Shown one piece after another: positions 8,072 through 16,460 of a stretch of 64,000 nucleotides of DNA (positions are counted from its first letter, which is position 1; every line of letters begins with the position of its first letter). This DNA is from Mycobacterium sp. IS-1496. Lineage in GTDB: Bacteria > Actinomycetota > Actinomycetes > Mycobacteriales > Mycobacteriaceae. The notes beneath the pieces were generated by a model that was not told the DNA's origin, searched no databases, and saw only the letters and a list, made by a program, of their open reading frames with translations. A program made the translations under genes and the position numbers. The DNA lies in the NCBI RefSeq assembly GCF_001499995.1, contig NZ_LQIU01000045.1, forward strand, positions 124,001-188,000, read 5' to 3'.

Positions 8072-9307
8072 ATGGGAAGTCAACGTGAGGACCGGGTGCG
8101 ACGCCTGGCGGCGGTGATCGCGTCGACGAGCGTGGCGGCCGCGGGCGTCTACGTCGTGGGCTGCACCAAGAGCGAATTCGCGAACGCCCCCGAGATCATG
8201 CTCGAGGCGGCGAGTTCGTCGGGCTCGTCGCCGTGGATGGATTCCATCTCCACCGCCGAGGCGCCCACCGCGGTCCCGTCGAGTGCGACAATCCTCGACA
8301 GCGAGGCCGAGACCACCCAGGAGCTGTCCGGAGCCGAGATCGGCTTGTACGGCGGCACCCCGAACTCGCCGGTGTGCGACCGCGAGAAGATGGACCTGTT
8401 CCTCGGCGAGAACCCGGACAAGGCAGATGCGTTCCGTCAGGTGACCAAGGCCCGAGACATCGGCGATTTCCTCGGCGGGCTCTCCCCCGTCGTGCTCACC
8501 GCCGACACGCGCGTGACGAATCACGGCTTCGACAACGGGGTGACCACCTTCCAGTCGGTCCTGCAGAAGGGCACGACGGTCCTGGTGAACGACACCGGTG
8601 AACCGGTGGTGCGCTGCGCCTGCGGCAATCCCCTCGCCCCACCGGCCGCGCTGGCGGCGCCGGTCAGCCAGTTGCGATTCCGAGGTGACCAGTGGGAGGA
8701 CTGGAACATCAAACGGTTGACCGCCGTCCGGCCGGCGGTGGAACCTATCAAGACGTTCGTGCTCTCCGATGTGGTTGCGCAGCAGAATCTTCCGGCCGAC
8801 GCGCCGCCGCCGCCGCTGCTGGCGATCGAACCCGGCGAGCCGGTGCCGTTCGTCGCCACGCCCCAGGTCGTCGAAGAGGCCCAACAGACGCTGCGGGCCG
8901 AGGAGGCGGTCACGGGAGAGAGTTCCGTCTCGGACGATAACGCGGTGACCGACGACCAGACGTCCGATTCGATCGACAGCGGCGACTCGTCGGGGACCGA
9001 TTCCACGCCGGAGACCGAGACGGAGTCGGTCACCGAGTCGCCGGTCACCGAGACCGAGGAAGACCCCGTGACCGAGGGTGAAACCCCCTCCGTCGACCCG
9101 GCTTTGGTGCCCGAGGGGGCGGGCGAGCCGCCCAGCGAGGACCCCACCGAGCCTGTTGTCGGCACCGATCCGGCGGAGTTGCCGGTCGAGGCGCCGGCGG
9201 ACGAGGTGCCGCCGGCCACCGAATACGTCCCGGAACTACCGCCGATCACCGACTACATCCCCGAGATCACCGACTTCATGCCGACAGCTGAAGTGCCCGC
9301 CCCCTAG
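8072..9307 (+). CDS. CIS-cluster lipoprotein with acidic Thr/Glu-rich C-terminus (DUF6777-like)
   Basis: The protein has 411 residues with the start at ATG 8072, behind a GGGGGTGG ribosome binding site. This start gives an arginine-rich n-region, a hydrophobic stretch and a lipobox (VYVVGC, Cys31). An in-frame ATG at 7985 that overlaps the ATPase stop would bury the signal 29 residues further in and is less likely. The core region (PNSPVCDREKMDLFLGENPD, LTADTRVTNHGF, VRCACGNPLAPP) matches an actinobacterial lipoprotein family that I recall as DUF6777. Residues about 275-411 are a disordered Pro/Thr/Glu-rich tail. It is probably anchored on the outer face of the cytoplasmic membrane. Its function is not known, but its place between the CIS ATPase and the protease suggests a role in membrane engagement. 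Confidence 0.7.
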   Translation: MGSQREDRVRRLAAVIASTSVAAAGVYVVGCTKSEFANAPEIMLEAASSSGSSPWMDSISTAEAPTAVPSSATILDSEAETTQELSGAEIGLYGGTPNSPVCDREKMDLFLGENPDKADAFRQVTKARDIGDFLGGLSPVVLTADTRVTNHGFDNGVTTFQSVLQKGTTVLVNDTGEPVVRCACGNPLAPPAALAAPVSQLRFRGDQWEDWNIKRLTAVRPAVEPIKTFVLSDVVAQQNLPADAPPPPLLAIEPGEPVPFVATPQVVEEAQQTLRAEEAVTGESSVSDDNAVTDDQTSDSIDSGDSSGTDSTPETETESVTESPVTETEEDPVTEGETPSVDPALVPEGAGEPPSEDPTEPVVGTDPAELPVEAPADEVPPATEYVPELPPITDYIPEITDFMPTAEVPAP

Positions 9308-9317
9308 GAGAGCAGCG

Positions 9318-10712
9318 ATGTCCCGAGTTCGATGCGTCAACAGCGTCCTGGCGGTCACCGCGCTGGTCGCCGGGCCGAGCCTGGTGTGCCCCGCGGGCGC
9401 CGCCGCCCAGCCGGACGGCGGATCCAATTCGCGGGCAGCCGATCTCATCACGCCGGCCATCGTCTACATCGAGACCAGGGTGACCGGGACGGTCGTCGAT
9501 CCGCAGCAGCAACAGCAGATCAACGACGGCGCACCGTTCCAAAGCACGCTGCGATGCACCGGATTCGCCATCACGTCGGACGGTTACATCGGCACAGCAG
9601 GACACTGCGTCGACCCCGAGGAGAACCGGAAGGCGATCGTGATCAGCGCTGCCGAACAGCTCTCGGGCGGCGACGTCACCCGGGCGAGTCTCGAGGAGCT
9701 CGGCGCCGACCAGTGGATCGTCGAAGGTAAGGTCCCGGGCGCCGGGCCGGATCAGGAGATCGTGGTCTCCGGCGCGGGCCAGCGCGAGAAAGTCGAACCG
9801 ATCCCGGCCAGGGTGGTCACATTCCGGCCCTTGGGCCAGGGCGACGTCGCGCTGCTCAAGGTCGAGTTGGACAACCAGGCGATACCGACGGCCCAACTCG
9901 CGCTCGACACGACACCGCAGGTCGGCGACGAGGTGCTCGCGGTCGGATATCCCGAGAGCACGGCAGGCGTGACGGATTACAGCCTCGAACCGACGGTCAA
10001 GTCCGGGACGATCAGCGCTAAGCAGACGTGGAAGACCCAACCGCTCTTCCAGGTCAGCGCCCCGATGACCAAGGGGATGAGCGGTGGGCCCACCGTGGAC
10101 CAGGACGGCCGGGTGCTCGGGGTCAACAGTTTCATGCCGTCCAACGAGGACCAGCCCTTCAACTTCATCACACCGGTCTCCGGCTTCAACGAGCTTCTCG
10201 GGCAGGCCAATGTCACACCGAAACTGTCGCCCGCCGACGAGGCGTACCGGGAGGGACTCGACAACTTCGAGGCCGGGAAGTACTCCGAGGCGATCGACAA
10301 TTTCGGGACCGCCCTGGCGATCTCCGGCGACTACCCGGGCGCGCGGGACAAGCAGCGGGAAGCGGTGCGGCTGCGCGCCGAACGCGGCGACGCGAGTTCG
10401 GGCCCGCCCACCTGGCTGCTCTTGCTGCTGGGCTTGGGCGCGCTCGCGGTGGTGGGCGGCGGTGTGCTCGCCTTCGTCCTGATGCGACGCAACCGTGAGC
10501 CGGCACTGGCCGGTGTCGGGCCGTCGCCGCACCAGCAGTACGCGCCGAGCGGTGGCGGTTCGGCGGGTCGTCCGCCGACGCCCGCCCCGCCGCCGGGGCC
10601 CGCGCCGAGTGCCCCGTCACTGGACTCCGGCCAGAACGCCTGCAAGAACTGCGGATTCGGCATGGACCCGGGGATCAGGTTCTGCCCGCGGTGCGGCAAA
10701 CCGCAGTCCTGA
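9318..10712 (+). CDS. Membrane-anchored trypsin-like serine protease with cytoplasmic zinc ribbon
   Basis: The protein has 464 residues; ATG 9318 follows an AGGAGAG ribosome binding site 10 bases after the lipoprotein stop. Order: a cleavable-looking signal peptide (1-30), a trypsin/HtrA-like domain with His96 (TAGHCVD), Asp176 (GDVALLKV) and Ser255 (GMSGGPT), a TPR-like helical pair (about 304-350), one transmembrane helix (365-389), a Pro-rich linker, and a C-terminal zinc ribbon with Cys442, Cys445, Cys456 and Cys459. The topology predicts an extracytoplasmic protease and a cytoplasmic zinc ribbon. There is no PDZ domain. It converges on the Ig-like membrane protein gene, 29 bp away, which carries a matching zinc ribbon. 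A proteolytic signalling role for the CIS is inferred from context only. Confidence 0.82.
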   Translation: MSRVRCVNSVLAVTALVAGPSLVCPAGAAAQPDGGSNSRAADLITPAIVYIETRVTGTVVDPQQQQQINDGAPFQSTLRCTGFAITSDGYIGTAGHCVDPEENRKAIVISAAEQLSGGDVTRASLEELGADQWIVEGKVPGAGPDQEIVVSGAGQREKVEPIPARVVTFRPLGQGDVALLKVELDNQAIPTAQLALDTTPQVGDEVLAVGYPESTAGVTDYSLEPTVKSGTISAKQTWKTQPLFQVSAPMTKGMSGGPTVDQDGRVLGVNSFMPSNEDQPFNFITPVSGFNELLGQANVTPKLSPADEAYREGLDNFEAGKYSEAIDNFGTALAISGDYPGARDKQREAVRLRAERGDASSGPPTWLLLLLGLGALAVVGGGVLAFVLMRRNREPALAGVGPSPHQQYAPSGGGSAGRPPTPAPPPGPAPSAPSLDSGQNACKNCGFGMDPGIRFCPRCGKPQS

Positions 10713-10741
10713 CGCTTTGCGGCTGAGCCTTGGCGTGGCCG

Positions 10742-12592
10742 TCACAGTCGGCCGAGAAGACCACCCGCGATGCCGAGTAGAGCGCCCGCCCCGATCAGGT
10801 ATGCCCCGTACATCGGCCCACCCGTGCTGACCTGGCTGCTGACGTAGACGAAGTAGCCGATCAACGTGGTCGCGATCAGCACGGCAGCCGACACGGTCGC
10901 CTTGCCGCCCCGGCCCGCCAGGCCGATCGTCATCATGACCGCCATGAACAGGATCGCCGCGCGCAGGGCCGGTTGGGTTCGTTCGACGTCATCGGTCGCC
11001 GAGCCGATTCGTGGCAGTTCGGTCATCCAGTAGTCGGGCAGGTTGACCATCCAGGGTGTGAAGGTTCCGACCACCACGGCGATCCCGCCGAGTAACGTGC
11101 AGACGGCCCGCACGATCGGGATCCAGTTCGACCCGGACTGTACGAGCGTGCCGTTGCTCGTGGCGGATTCGGCACCGTCGGACGCCTCGACCTGGAACGT
11201 GCGCGTGACTTCCTTGCCCCGCGGCGGTTTGGGCGCGGACACGCGCAACCACGCGCCGGCGGATCCGCTGGGCGGGATGTCGAACCGGTCGGGCGCGAAG
11301 GAGAACCGCATCATGCGCTCCTGGTCCCAGGCGAACAGGCTGGCCTGCAACCACTGCGACCGGTCGTGGTTCTCGAGCGTCACCTGATACGTGCCGTCGG
11401 TGCGGTCCCGGCGCCGCAGCGTCTCCGGGTGTAGGCGCAACTCCGCCGTGAGGATCGGTGGCTGCGACGTGACCATGGTGAAGGTTCCGGCGGTCTCGCT
11501 CTCGCGGGTGCCCTCGGCGGCGACGACGGTGAAGTCGCGCAACACCTGCTCTCCGGCAGGGGGCTGCTTGGCGGACACGCTGAAGCGGAGCGTGGCGATC
11601 TTGCCGGCCTTCACCTCGACCTCCGGCGACGGGAAGGTGAAGCGCATCGCACTCTCCGCGTCGCGCCCTTCCACCCGTAGCGTGCGGTCGTGCTTGCCGT
11701 CGGTGTTGTCGATGAGCAGGGTCAGATCGGCGACCGGGCAGTCCTCGACGCGCAACTTGCTAGGCTGCAGCCGTAGTTTGAGCGGCAGCGTCGCCGACTG
11801 TTCCTGGTCGACGGTGACCACGGCACTGTCGGATTCGTCGCCGTCGGTCGCGGTGACGGTCAGCTGGCGGGTCCGTTTCTCGCCTTCGTCGAGTGGGGGG
11901 ACATCGAACCGGACGTCGACCGTCGAGGACTTCCCGGCCGCTACTTCTTCTGTCGGAGAGACGAAGTGGAAACGCACCGTGCCTTCGGGGTCCGATCCGC
12001 TGAGCACGACCCTGCGGGTGTGGTTACTCGCTCGGTTGTCGAGGATGATCTGGAATTTGCCCGACGTCTCGTCCTCCACGCTGACGATGGTGGGGCGCGC
12101 GCTGATCGACACCTTGGGACCGCTCCGCGGAATTACCAGCGCCACCTGGGTTTCGGCGAACTTCGTCAGGTCACGCAGCGAACAGATTCGCAGCGGCACC
12201 TTCACCGTCTGCGCCTCGACGAAACTTCCGGGCCGTATCGAGAACATCACCGTGACCGACGAGTTCTTACCCGGCATCAGACGGATCTCGGGCTGCTCGA
12301 TCACCAGCCATTGCGGCGGCTCAACGGGGTCGACACGGTACGCGTCGACGATCGAGGAGTTGTTCCGCATGCGGATGTCGACGGCCCCCGGCGTGTCCGG
12401 GGAGACGGTGGTCTCGGGGGTCGCGAGCTCGACCTGCGGCGGCTGGGCACGATTGGTCTCGCCGTCCGGTGAGGGCTGCACGGGCACGGGTTCGGGCTCG
12501 GCCGGCGGGGTGAGGAAGGCGTCACAACTCTTGCAGAATCGTACGTCGGCGGCGTTGAGTGTCCCGCACGCTTCGCATTTCTGGTCAGCCAT
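10742..12592 (-). CDS. Zinc-ribbon, Ig-like multidomain membrane protein
   Basis: The protein has 616 residues from ATG 12592, which follows a GGGAG ribosome binding site. The N-terminal zinc ribbon is MADQKCEACGTLNAADVRFC followed by KSC. After a Pro-rich linker come about four beta-rich repeats of roughly 110 residues (shared pattern of variants of Y-V-T-L-E/DN near the start and V-x-V-R-F-x-V-x-P-P-x-G-E near the end), resembling bacterial Ig-like domains. The C-terminus has about four transmembrane helices, ending GIAGGLLGRL. There is no signal peptide, so the Ig-like repeats should be cytoplasmic. It lies 19 bp downstream of the effector gene. It is a candidate membrane docking platform for the particle, comparable in role to the CisA membrane factor reported for the Streptomyces CIS; homology to CisA is not established. 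Confidence 0.75.
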   Translation of the reverse strand: MADQKCEACGTLNAADVRFCKSCDAFLTPPAEPEPVPVQPSPDGETNRAQPPQVELATPETTVSPDTPGAVDIRMRNNSSIVDAYRVDPVEPPQWLVIEQPEIRLMPGKNSSVTVMFSIRPGSFVEAQTVKVPLRICSLRDLTKFAETQVALVIPRSGPKVSISARPTIVSVEDETSGKFQIILDNRASNHTRRVVLSGSDPEGTVRFHFVSPTEEVAAGKSSTVDVRFDVPPLDEGEKRTRQLTVTATDGDESDSAVVTVDQEQSATLPLKLRLQPSKLRVEDCPVADLTLLIDNTDGKHDRTLRVEGRDAESAMRFTFPSPEVEVKAGKIATLRFSVSAKQPPAGEQVLRDFTVVAAEGTRESETAGTFTMVTSQPPILTAELRLHPETLRRRDRTDGTYQVTLENHDRSQWLQASLFAWDQERMMRFSFAPDRFDIPPSGSAGAWLRVSAPKPPRGKEVTRTFQVEASDGAESATSNGTLVQSGSNWIPIVRAVCTLLGGIAVVVGTFTPWMVNLPDYWMTELPRIGSATDDVERTQPALRAAILFMAVMMTIGLAGRGGKATVSAAVLIATTLIGYFVYVSSQVSTGGPMYGAYLIGAGALLGIAGGLLGRL

Positions 12593-12611
12593 GATGATCG
12601 CTCCCGGATCT

Positions 12612-15600
12612 CTACGGATTGGTCGCTGCCTGTAGTTCCTGAGTCGCGACCGGTGGACCGTCGGCGAGGTTGCGGACGGTCCAGCCAGCCGCCTCCAGCA
12701 ATGCCACACCGCTCTCACCGGGATAGGCCTGGCGGTAGGTCACCGTCCCCGTGGCGTTCAGCGCCATGCGTCGGATGCGGTTGAGATCACTCGCGCACGC
12801 TAGACACGGATTCCAGTCATACAGCTGGATGTCGATATTCGTGGTGCGCCGCAGCAGTTGTCTGTTCTCCTCTTTCAGCGCCCACTGGGTGAATTGCGGC
12901 TCGGCGTGGCTCGCGTTCGAACGCACACGCCAGTCGAGCTCACCCGTATTCCAGGTGACAACCTCGACTTTGTCCGAGCCGGGTTCGGTCGGGATCAACC
13001 GTCCGCCGTACCGCCCACGGTTCTTGCCGCCCTTACCTTCGACGTTGGTTGCCGGTAGAGGTGCTGGCGTGAGCTCTGATGACACGAGCTTGCCCTTCTC
13101 GTCATATCGTGTCCGCGGCCGCGGTGCCGGTGTCACACCCTGGAGCGGCTCTCCGGTCACGGTCAGTGTGACGATCATCCGCACAGCACGGCGACGAGGC
13201 GCCAACGCGAGTAGCACTTCGGGAGGGCTCGCCACAGCGGTGACCGGATACATGCCGTCCCTCCGCTTACCGCCCATCTTCAAGCTCTTCAGCCCCTTGG
13301 GGCCGAGGTCCATGAGAATCTTCCCCAAGGCGGCGTCGACTTCCGCCTTCTTGTGGGGGGACGACACCGCCGCTGCAACCCGCGATTTCGCGTCCGCTTT
13401 GACATCCTTGGAAGCTGGCGTGTCCTTCTTGTCCTTCTTGTGATTCTCGACTTTCTTCGACCCCGGGAGCTTGCCCTTCACCCACTTCTTCGCGGCGTCG
13501 GCCTTTCCCTTCACCCACTTCTTGCCGGCGTCGACTTTGCCTTTGACCCAGGCCTTTCCGGCGGCCACCTTAGCCTTGACCTTCTTGCCGATGCCCTTGA
13601 GCCCGCGGATGATCGGACCGGCCAGCTTGAGTCCGTGCTTGATGACGAAGTCGATGGCCTTGTTCACGGGTTTCTGCAGCTTGGCGATGATCTCCCGGAT
13701 CTTCTGCCCGATCCCGCCCAGACCGATCGCACTGGCGAGGAAGCCGATCAGGATCGGGACCATCTGACCCAGCACGTCGTCGATCTTGTTGACCACGCTG
13801 CTGATGTTGCCGCGCACGATGTCGGCCACCGAGTCGATCACCGTGTTCACGAACTTCATGATGCGTTCGGCGTTGTTGACGAAGAACATCACGATGTCGT
13901 AGATCAGCTTGCACGCCTTGATGAATGCGGCCGCAGGGTTGAGCAACCCGATCAGCCAGGTGATGCCCGCGGTGATGATCCGGGTGATCACGAAGTCCTT
14001 GACCTGCTCGAGGATCATCTCCTTGATGTCGCCGAGCTTCTCGATCAGCATCTGCCACAGCGCCGCCACCCCGCCGGTCGCGATCAGCTGGAAGATCTCG
14101 ACGCCCTTCTCGATCGCCGCCATCGCCGGTTCGCCGATCTGTTTGACCAGGCGGTTGCGGATGTTGGCCCAGGTCAGCCCGAACAGCGATGTGAGCAGCT
14201 TGACGATGCCCTTGAGGTCGAAGGTGTCCGGCAGCTCGACGCCACCTTCGGCGAGCGCCCCGAACAGCCAGCTCATCAAACCTTTTCGCAGATGGGCGAG
14301 GATGTTGTCCTTGAACTTCAGGATGCCGCCCTTGACGCCCTCGATGAGGTTGGACAGGAACGCGACCGGACGTTTGATGATGTCGCCGACCACGCCCGCC
14401 ACCCGGGCCAGGACATTCATGAGCATCGCCGCGAGTTGGCGGATCGTGTTGATGATCGCCTTGATCGCGCCGATGGCCTTGTCGACCAGGCCCTTGTTCT
14501 CGGCCTGCAGTTCTTCGATCCGTTCGTCGAGACCCTTGCGGGCGTCGACGTACTTGGTCGCCAGGGTGTCGACGACCGCCTCCTGTTTCGCGTTGACGTC
14601 GTCCTCGAGCTGAGCGAACTTGTCGTTGATCTCCTTGGACGCCGCGTCGCCGACCTTCTGCAGATTGGCGGGCAGACTCTTGACGTAGGAGGAGATCTCG
14701 GCCTTGCCCGCGGCGATGCGCGCCTTCGCGGCCGCCAGGTCCGCACCCACGATGTCGGCGACCCGCGAGATGACGGCGTCCATCTTCTTCAGGTACAGCT
14801 CCCGGCCCGCGGTGTAGAAGGTGTTCACCTTGTCGGGCATGCCGAACAGCTTGTCCTTGGCCCACCTCCAGCCGCCGAGCCAGCCGCTGTACCGGTCCTT
14901 CTTGAACGCCGACATCTTCGCCGCGACGAACGACTCGAACGTCCTTCGCGCCTCGGCCTCACCCTCCTCGAAGGCCTTGTCGACCTTGGGGTCTATCCCG
15001 TCGAGGATCTTCTTCACCGCCGTCTCGGTGGAGGCGTAGATCGACTGCACCTTGGCGGTGACCTCGGCCCGCTTGGCTTCGTCCTTGGACTTGGTCTTGC
15101 CCTTGTCGGCGACCAGCTTCGCCAGCGCCGCGGCCTTGCTGCCCTGCATGCCGGCCACACCCTGCTTGGTCACCGCCGCCGCTTCGGCCTTGTTCTGGCC
15201 GATCACGTCCTGTTCCTGCTTGCGGAACTCGCCCGGGGCGGTGTCGGCGTGTGCGGCGGCGGCCTTCTTGTCCGCGAGCGCCTGCTGGAAATCGGGCTCG
15301 TTGGATTCGGCGAGTTGCTTTTCGCTGACGTCGGCGCCGGCCATCTCGTCGTCGGCCTGCTGCTTGCCGGCCGCGAGGTTGAGCTGTTCGGGCGGAGCGG
15401 GTTTCGGCGCGGCCCCGGTGGCGGGGATCGCCGCGGGCGGGCTCTGGGTTTCCGGCGACATCGGAGTGACCGGCTTGGGTACCGCCGTCGACGGGTCGGG
15501 CGGTGCGTCGGTCGCGGTCTTGACGTCCTTGGTCTGGCCGTCCTTGCCCTGCGACACCAGACCCTTGACCTCGCCCTTGACCTCACCGGCCTTGCCACCG

Positions 15601-16457
15601 CCCGCCTTGGCCTGGGAATCGGCCTCCTCCAGCGTCTTCGGTGACTTCGCTTCGATCGCCGCCTTGACCGCCGCGATGAACGCCTTCTTGTCGAAGGTCC
15701 CCGCCGGTTGGGCGTCCATGGTGTCGACCTTGGCGGCCTTGGCCTGTCCCGCCGCGTCGTCGCTGGGCGCCAGCGCCGCACCCTGCGCCTCCTTGGCCTT
15801 CGCCGCCGCGGGCGGATGGGACTTCTTGTCGCGGCCGAACGCTTTGACGCCTCCGGTGACCTGCTTGAAGGCGGGGTCCGCCTGCGGGGAGACCGGCTTC
15901 GGGGGCACCGGCGGCTGCAGCAGTTGGTCCGCCGACAACGCCGGCGTCCCCGTCGATGTCCCCGCCCCGCCGGGCGATGCGGGCGTACCCCGCGCCGGTG
16001 CCTTCGGCACAGCGGGTCCCGCCCGTTTGGCCGCGGCCTTCCCCAGCGGGTTGACGGCGGGCAGCCGTTTCGGCGGCGGAACGGGTTTCTTGGCGGGCAC
16101 CGCCCCGGGACCGAACCCGGTCACCGTCGCGGCGAGCGCCGACGCCGGTGGCTTGGGACCCTCGAGCTCGACGGGGATGCCGAGCTTCTTGGCGGCCTTG
16201 AGACCCTTCTCCACGACGTTGACCGCCGGCTCGTCGCGGCGCGCCTCGGTCAGGGCCGCGTCCAGCGATGAACGGGCCTCGCTGTCAGGGCCTTTGAACT
16301 TCGCGGCGAGCAGGGCGTTGACCGCGGCGTTCCCTGCGCTGCGCTGCAGCTGCATGAGCATCCCGCCGGGGCGCGACCGGGCCGCGGCGGTGGTGCGCTG
16401 CCCAGCGGTGAGCGCGCGGCCGACGGCCGCTCTCGCCGAACCCGCGGTCTCGGTCAT
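12612..16457 (-). CDS. Giant CIS-associated effector with C-terminal deaminase-like toxin domain
   Basis: The protein has 1281 residues; ATG 16457 is 3 bases after the DUF4157 stop. Residues 37-46 carry the LQRSAGNAAV motif common in DUF4157-linked eCIS cargo. Residues about 80-400 are low complexity, rich in Ala, Lys and Pro. About 400-760 are helical and coiled-coil-like. About 760-980 hold several amphipathic or hydrophobic helices. A lysine-rich stretch with three WVKGK repeats lies near 965-997. The last 100 residues contain HAE (His1184, Glu1186) and PCLAC (Cys1218, Cys1221), the zinc ligand and catalytic pattern of the cytidine-deaminase-like toxin superfamily that includes DddA. I infer a nucleic acid or nucleotide deaminase delivered by the CIS. 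The large middle part resembles eCIS pre-toxin scaffolds. No neighbouring immunity gene is evident. Confidence 0.8.
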   Translation of the reverse strand: MTETAGSARAAVGRALTAGQRTTAAARSRPGGMLMQLQRSAGNAAVNALLAAKFKGPDSEARSSLDAALTEARRDEPAVNVVEKGLKAAKKLGIPVELEGPKPPASALAATVTGFGPGAVPAKKPVPPPKRLPAVNPLGKAAAKRAGPAVPKAPARGTPASPGGAGTSTGTPALSADQLLQPPVPPKPVSPQADPAFKQVTGGVKAFGRDKKSHPPAAAKAKEAQGAALAPSDDAAGQAKAAKVDTMDAQPAGTFDKKAFIAAVKAAIEAKSPKTLEEADSQAKAGGGKAGEVKGEVKGLVSQGKDGQTKDVKTATDAPPDPSTAVPKPVTPMSPETQSPPAAIPATGAAPKPAPPEQLNLAAGKQQADDEMAGADVSEKQLAESNEPDFQQALADKKAAAAHADTAPGEFRKQEQDVIGQNKAEAAAVTKQGVAGMQGSKAAALAKLVADKGKTKSKDEAKRAEVTAKVQSIYASTETAVKKILDGIDPKVDKAFEEGEAEARRTFESFVAAKMSAFKKDRYSGWLGGWRWAKDKLFGMPDKVNTFYTAGRELYLKKMDAVISRVADIVGADLAAAKARIAAGKAEISSYVKSLPANLQKVGDAASKEINDKFAQLEDDVNAKQEAVVDTLATKYVDARKGLDERIEELQAENKGLVDKAIGAIKAIINTIRQLAAMLMNVLARVAGVVGDIIKRPVAFLSNLIEGVKGGILKFKDNILAHLRKGLMSWLFGALAEGGVELPDTFDLKGIVKLLTSLFGLTWANIRNRLVKQIGEPAMAAIEKGVEIFQLIATGGVAALWQMLIEKLGDIKEMILEQVKDFVITRIITAGITWLIGLLNPAAAFIKACKLIYDIVMFFVNNAERIMKFVNTVIDSVADIVRGNISSVVNKIDDVLGQMVPILIGFLASAIGLGGIGQKIREIIAKLQKPVNKAIDFVIKHGLKLAGPIIRGLKGIGKKVKAKVAAGKAWVKGKVDAGKKWVKGKADAAKKWVKGKLPGSKKVENHKKDKKDTPASKDVKADAKSRVAAAVSSPHKKAEVDAALGKILMDLGPKGLKSLKMGGKRRDGMYPVTAVASPPEVLLALAPRRRAVRMIVTLTVTGEPLQGVTPAPRPRTRYDEKGKLVSSELTPAPLPATNVEGKGGKNRGRYGGRLIPTEPGSDKVEVVTWNTGELDWRVRSNASHAEPQFTQWALKEENRQLLRRTTNIDIQLYDWNPCLACASDLNRIRRMALNATGTVTYRQAYPGESGVALLEAAGWTVRNLADGPPVATQELQAATNP
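13470..13568 (-). repeat. Three 33-bp tandem repeats coding WVKGK units
   Basis: Three imperfect 11-residue units of the pattern A-x-K-x-W-V-K-G-K-x-x are encoded in tandem inside the effector gene. They lie just after its hydrophobic helices and before the deaminase domain. They give a strongly basic linker. Confidence 0.75.
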
Positions 16458-16460
16458 CGG

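Noticed and set aside
13353..15644. 763-codon plus-strand open frame antisense to the effector gene
   Set aside because: It mirrors GC-rich third-position bias of the minus-strand effector and has no ribosome binding site or recognisable domain, while the minus-strand product has clear motifs.
12612..16457. Phage tape-measure protein
   Set aside because: Size and helical content fit, but the gene is in the minus-strand DUF4157 operon and ends in a zinc-ligand deaminase-like domain, so effector is the better call; a dual role is not excluded.
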